NCBI GenBank assembly: GCA_003868215.1
Contig: QWDQ01000034.1
Span: 186,001-250,000, forward strand
Direction: 5' to 3'
Origin: Pseudophaeomoniella oleicola
Taxonomy: Eukaryota; Ascomycota; Eurotiomycetes; Phaeomoniellales; Phaeomoniellaceae
Length of the DNA: 64,000 nucleotides
Shown here piece by piece: positions 59,653-64,000 of this stretch. The translations under genes and the position numbers were made by a program. The notes beneath the pieces were generated by a model that was not told the DNA's origin, did not search any database, and was given only the letters and a program-made list of their open reading frames with translations. Numbering within the stretch: position 1 is the stretch's first letter; every line of letters starts with the position of its first letter.

Positions 59653-60536
59653 ATGCCGCCGTCTCGTCCTCGTCCCAATGTCGACGATAGTCGCTCAGAA
59701 ACCTCGAATACCAATGCTGCGAAAGATCGTCATGGAGTCATCAATTCACATCTGGCAGGAGCAACAAAGGGGAAACGTATGGCGCATAGTTCTACCGCGC
59801 TTTCACATAGTAAAGCGACATCTGCTCCGAATGGCGCCGCTGCAGCCGCCGCCGATGCTGGCTCTGTAGCCGCTGATTCAGATGTACCGAGGGTGAGGAT
59901 TACTTCCATTAATTATGTTGTCAATTGAGCCCGAACTGCATCGGGGCATCTCATATTCTAAGAGTCATTCCTCTTGCCCAATTCGTTGTGTTGCTCGTGC
60001 GCTGTGCCACCACCACGCTGCAGCTTGTGACTGGCACTCCTATGGAAACATTCTATGATTGAACGTCTACTGACGACTCGATGATTTTACAGATAACATG
60101 GTCTTCTCTCTCACTCCCAGTACTACATTCGTATCGCCACGACTATAAACTTCCAACTCCAGCCGCATACACAAATCCTCACGCACAACATATCCTTTCA
60201 TATGGGATTGGCACTCGTTCTCCCTCGTCGATCGCTACCAAACGTGCAACCCGAGCCGCTCGGAAAACCAATGGCGTTACTACAAATGGCATTTCCAAAG
60301 ACAAGGACAAAGACAAGAACTACGGACGGATACCCAAAGAGCAGCTAGCCAACAATGTTCGCAAACACTTCAACAATCTCGCAGTCAGCGAAGGTGAGGT
60401 CATCGCGAAGTTTAGGTATGTTGTCAGGATGGGGGGATTACCAGATACTGTATACACTCCCAGAGGTGGCACGGGACTCGGTGGTGTCCCAGCAGGAGGT
60501 GGAGAAAGGGAGTTCCGGTCAAGATTCCATCCTTGA
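59653..60536 (+). CDS. sap30: SAP30-like subunit of the Sin3/Rpd3 histone deacetylase complex
   Basis: Exon 1 (59653-59892) and exon 2 (60093-60536) flank a 200-nt intron, long for this window, and encode 227 residues. The first 80 residues are disordered, with an Ala run. The second exon carries the Sin3-binding SAP30 domain: ITWSSLSLPVLHSYRHDYKL, PAAYTNPHAQHILSYGIGTR, then KEQLANNVRKHFNNLAVSEG. The C-terminal part, where the family normally ends with a short FLYKVR...FRMRF, is extended by about 25 Gly/Pro-rich residues between FRYVVR and FRSRF. SAP30 links Sin3 to the Rpd3 deacetylase in large co-repressor complexes. It should be nuclear. The 5' exon is accepted because it supplies the ATG and an exact phase-0 join. 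Confidence 0.85.
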
Positions 60537-60903
60537 TCTGTTACGAAACTTCCTATGCAATACGAGGGCAATTGTATATCTGAACGACATTCATGCTGGG
60601 AGTTTGGCCTGTGGGATCCTCGTTGGGCAGGCATTACTGCATTAGGCGTTTATGGGTAACGAAGGTGATAGAAAGATCTATACCGTCATCTGGATTTATA
60701 CGGGCAGTTTTCGGTTGTTGGTGCACACGATTGCGTGAAGGATGGTATGTGTAGTATCTAAATCAATGTACACGTTATTTAAAGTAGAGGTTCTGATAGA
60801 TGCTGCAGACCCGCGACAGAGGTTTGAGCGAGAAAGCTTTGTTCACGTAGTTACCTCGAATGATGTAACAAAAACCCATGCATTCAGACTATTCATATCT
60901 GAT
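60537..60903. other. Convergent 3' spacer SAP30/ALG10
   Basis: These 367 bp between convergent genes hold no recognised feature. Confidence 0.5.
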
Positions 60904-62671
60904 TTACCACATAAATCTTTGTACCTTCCCCGGCTCTTGAGGCCACTGAAAGCCCTTGTACAGAAACATATACCCGGTCACCGCGTTGATGAGCAAGTAC
61001 CAGATCGTCTCGACGTAAAGTCGATAATCGGCATGCGGTAACATGCTCCTCCCCAACGCCTTTGGGTTCTTCCTGCCTGCGGTGGTGGTGTCAGCGGCGA
61101 GGGCGGGGACGTGCATGCGCCAGATTACCCATGGGATGAGGAAATAGCGGGGTTCGACTAGGGGGGCTGTGATGAGGGAGAGGGTCGTTGAGACGAGCCA
61201 GATGAGCACGAAGCTCAGGTAGACGGGTTGAGGACTCTGGGATTCCGCTTGGCTGCGTGGTGTCTGCTTTGGGGCGGCGGCAGCGACGGTGGTGGCGATG
61301 GCTTCTTTGGGTGATACTCCGTGGGTCCGTCTCATGCTGCCCATGGCTGTGATTGTTGGCCATGCACAGAAGAAATATACCGGAACTGCTGCCAACTTGA
61401 TCCAGGGGTGGCGTAGGAGTATTCGGAACACGTAGAATACGTAGTGGCGGTTATCCGCGAGGGTGAAAGGATGGACTGTGGTGTTGAACTTTGCAGCAGC
61501 TGCCATGATTCCCAGGAAGGCTATGACAACGAGGATCCGTGGCAGTCGAGAGATAGTCGACTCGTGACGTACAGCTTCTGGGAGGTACGCTCGTGGAATG
61601 ACTGCGTTGAGGATATATGGGACCAGTAACGGCCAGGAGAAGAAGGCAACGTACGTCCAGATATATAGCATCTGTGGTAGGTGTAGGGACGCAACATGAT
61701 TATCTTTATCTCCTTAGAAAGGGTCAGTAGAAGCCGCTAAGATCGGGAACCTCGCTTACCAAGAACGACGCCTCCATTCAAGAGCACGAAGACACCGAAG
61801 AGTGTGAGTAAACCGACATATGGCAGAAGCTGTCGAACGGCTCGTTGAAAGTCTCGTAAGGTTGCAACAGCAAGCGATAAGATGAGATATATGATATCTA
61901 TGGCGTCAGCTAGTCTAGGGGCCTTATGGGGAGCACTATACCTTCTATCTGTGCTTCCGCAATGGGAACATCATGTATAGTATGATCATTCCATGCTATC
62001 GTAAGAACATCCTGGAGGCCTGCGTTCCTCATAGCTTGCCTGGGAAAACTTTGACTCAACCGTAGGGCCCCCAAGAAGACTGCTACCCAAAAAATGTTCG
62101 TTTGCCGTGCTGCCAAAGCCAAGATCCCCCAGAACAGTAGAATAACCAGTCGCAGACTCGAACCTCTTCCATCGCCCACGGAACAATGCTCGTGATAGGT
62201 CTCCAACACCGTGTAGAGGGAGAAGAGATCCGTATAGTACAAGCCGGAGAAGAAGAACAACACGGGGAAGAGGCAGATGTTCACAGTGGTATGGATCTTC
62301 CATGCCTTGTTGCTGCCCGTGGTCTGCCCTTGCAAACGACCCAGGAGCTTAAGAATGACAAACGGTATACACAGGAGCAGAAGCAAAGCGTTCTCAATTC
62401 TCAGGGTGCTCGCGCTCACAACGATGTCGCCCTTGACCAGGGTGGCAACCTTTGATAGGATCCATGAATAGACATAGAGTGCCGGAGGCGTAGTGATTTT
62501 GGGGTCCCATTTCGACCACTCTCCTCGCCAGTATGTCAATGCTTGGCCAACATGAAATACCTCGTCGAGGTAGGGTTCTAGGACTTCACGGTCGACCAAC
62601 ACCAACCAAGCAAGAACGAAAGGTAACAGTATCGCGGACGCGACGATTGTTTGGTGCAGTAGCGACGGCAT
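60904..62671 (-). CDS. alg10: Dolichyl-phosphoglucose alpha-1,2-glucosyltransferase Alg10/Die2
   Basis: Three exons (62671-61942, 61897-61760, 61712-60904) encode 558 residues. The N-terminal membrane segment is followed by EPYLDEVFHVGQALTYWRG and WDPKITTPPALYVYS, the lumenal catalytic motifs of Alg10. ARQTNIFWV follows, then VVLGDKDNHVASLHLPQML across the second junction, many hydrophobic segments, and EPRYFLIPWVIWR near the end. The enzyme adds the third, terminal glucose to the lipid-linked oligosaccharide in the ER, the signal for efficient transfer to protein by OST. The Ala/Thr/Pro-rich loop around residues 430-450 (AIATTVAAAAPKQ) is a fungal-type insertion. Introns are 44 and 47 nt. 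It diverges from PSF2, 298 bp away. Confidence 0.95.
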
Positions 62672-62969
62672 GACCTACATCACCACCTCTTGCCCCTGAC
62701 GCTATCTGGCCGTCTGAAGTAGTCACAAATCTGTCTTGATCCCGAAACGGGAATTGCGTCTCTCCAAAACGCGTCCCCACCAAGGGTCGCGATTTCGTGG
62801 GGTTTCTTTTACAACCACAATGCCATTCTTCTTAATTAGAATGCTCTTATCCTGTTCATATTATATTCACTGTGATCTAGAGATGCACTGAAGCATCCCA
62901 GCATGCTCTTGAGGGAAAGCTCGTTGCAGCCATGAAGCTCAGTAAAAGGTCCTCTGCAAATATACGACA
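62672..62969. promoter_or_regulatory. Bidirectional promoter ALG10/PSF2
   Basis: This 298-bp region between divergent starts contains one exact ACGCGT MCB box at 62769-62774, about 200 bp before the PSF2 start. PSF2 is an S-phase gene and such boxes drive G1/S transcription in yeasts, so it may act here. Confidence 0.45.
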
Positions 62970-63786
62970 ATGGCATTCCCTCTGCCACCGGGGCTCACCC
63001 CACCTGAGATCGCCTTCTTATGCGAAATGGAACTCGTGACCGTGATTCCCCGTCAGAGATTAGAGAGATTGGATTTATTGGGGGTGAGAGACACCCGCTT
63101 GACTTTATCCAAGCTTCCCTACGCATACCCATCGACTTCTCTATCTAACACCAGGCGATGCTTAGGGTCCTACCAAACCCCTGTTCCCAGCGCAACGCGC
63201 TGTCCTTCCCCTCTGGCTTGCAATGCTTCTTAAACGCCAACGTCGTGCCAATATCCTCGCCCCTCCTTGGTTACACCCTGACGCTCTTTCGTATTTGGTC
63301 ACCTTGGAAACGGACAACTTCACCGAATCCTTCGCTCCAGCTCCCGTACCAACGGCACCGTCGACTGCACGCTCTCATCCCTCTTTCATTCCCTCCGCGC
63401 CATTCTTAAATTCTGCTACAGCCGAATCTTCTCAAGAGGGTCTCCCATATCATTGGCTCGAGATTGGAGAGTTGCTGCTTGATGCTGCGGCAGATGACCT
63501 CGTGGAACCAGATTCTATTCGGAGGCTGCTGAGAGATCTGCGGGAAGCTCGCATGGCAAAGATGAGGAGGGGCGTGGAAGTGCTGAGTGGCGAAGGCGAA
63601 GGGGTCAGGTTGGATGGGGTCGGGGCAATGGAGGTTGCTGAGGGAAGAGGATTCATCGCCGGTGTTGTCGACGGGCTGAGAAAAATCGGCATGAGTAAAG
63701 AAATAGCTAGACGAGAAAGGGAGGCGGAAGAACGAGAGAACGCTTACAGGAATACTCAGGATGAAGATGACGACATGGAGTTATGA
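62970..63786 (+). CDS. psf2: GINS complex subunit Psf2
   Basis: Exon 1 (62970-63083) and exon 2 (63166-63786) flank an 82-nt intron and encode 244 residues. The N-terminus [20 protein letters not shown] is the beta-strand B domain of Psf2. The junction restores [20 protein letters not shown], followed by [19 protein letters not shown], all hallmarks of the family. The acceptor at 63165 is chosen over an earlier CAG (63152-63154) because only it keeps this frame. The C-terminal helix domain is [13 protein letters not shown] and [15 protein letters not shown], and an acidic end follows. Psf2 joins Sld5, Psf1 and Psf3 in GINS, part of the CMG replicative helicase. An insert of about 40 Ser/Pro-rich residues before [10 protein letters not shown] is longer than in yeast. 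Confidence 0.95.
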
Positions 63787-64000
63787 AAAGACTATTAGTC
63801 AAAGACACGGCAGATGAGGCTGAGGGCTGCAGCAACGATCCGCGAGCTAACGACGCTTGGAGCCACCGAACCCTGTTACATATTCAAACAGCTTTCCCTT
63901 TGGACTGGACATCAAGGAACATCACCCGCAACGTCCAGACAATTGCACATGGAATGATATCAGCATATAATTGAATGGAATCATATTTGCATTGGGAGTC
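63787..64000. other. 3' flank of PSF2
   Basis: This last 214 bp should be the PSF2 3' UTR and flank. The ATG frame at 63783-63974 overlaps the stop codon region and has no family resemblance, so no gene is called. Confidence 0.5.

Overview
This window looks like nuclear DNA of a filamentous ascomycete (Pezizomycotina). The evidence is the gene content (CreA, HapB/NF-YA, Bro1, Nbl1/borealin, fungal PXB-DUF3818-PX protein) and the introns, which are mostly 44-83 nt with GT..AG ends and CTRAY branch sites. I cannot name an order or species. I assembled 21 protein-coding genes, one of them cut by the left edge. Every proposed splice joins in phase. I recognised no transposon, LTR element, virus copy, CRISPR array, tRNA or rRNA.

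Layout. 1-10 kb: a cut secreted Ser/Thr-rich protein (-), a PHS-type MFS phosphate-family transporter (+) and an OPT oligopeptide transporter (-). 10-21 kb: a DUF2235 lipase-like hydrolase (+), borealin/Nbl1 (+), the Serrate/ARS2 homologue (-), a TSPO/TspO membrane protein (+) and HapB (-). 21-26 kb is a 4.6-kb gap rich in short palindromes. 26-43 kb is dense housekeeping DNA: a Lec1-like PX protein (-), a transcription-factor-like protein without a zinc cluster (+), an AlkB dioxygenase (-) head to head with TRM5 (+), RPB4 (-) head to head with MDJ1 (+), BRO1 (+) and a RAD55-like recombinase paralogue (+). 45.7-50.5 kb holds a divergent pair of accessory-looking genes: a tail-anchored protein (-) and a chymotrypsin-fold-like protein with a cysteine at the nucleophile position, followed by a membrane segment (+). 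52-54 kb holds creA (-), preceded by a 5.9-kb interval with no convincing gene. 59.6-64 kb: SAP30 (+), ALG10 (-) and PSF2 (+).

The strongest second-look items are four. First, the divergent protease-like and tail-anchored pair. Second, borealin, whose basic C-terminal tail occurs three times in one reading frame separated by two UAG codons. Third, a 10-bp palindrome ACTACGTAGT found seven times, always between genes. Fourth, the large gene-free intervals upstream of hapB and creA.
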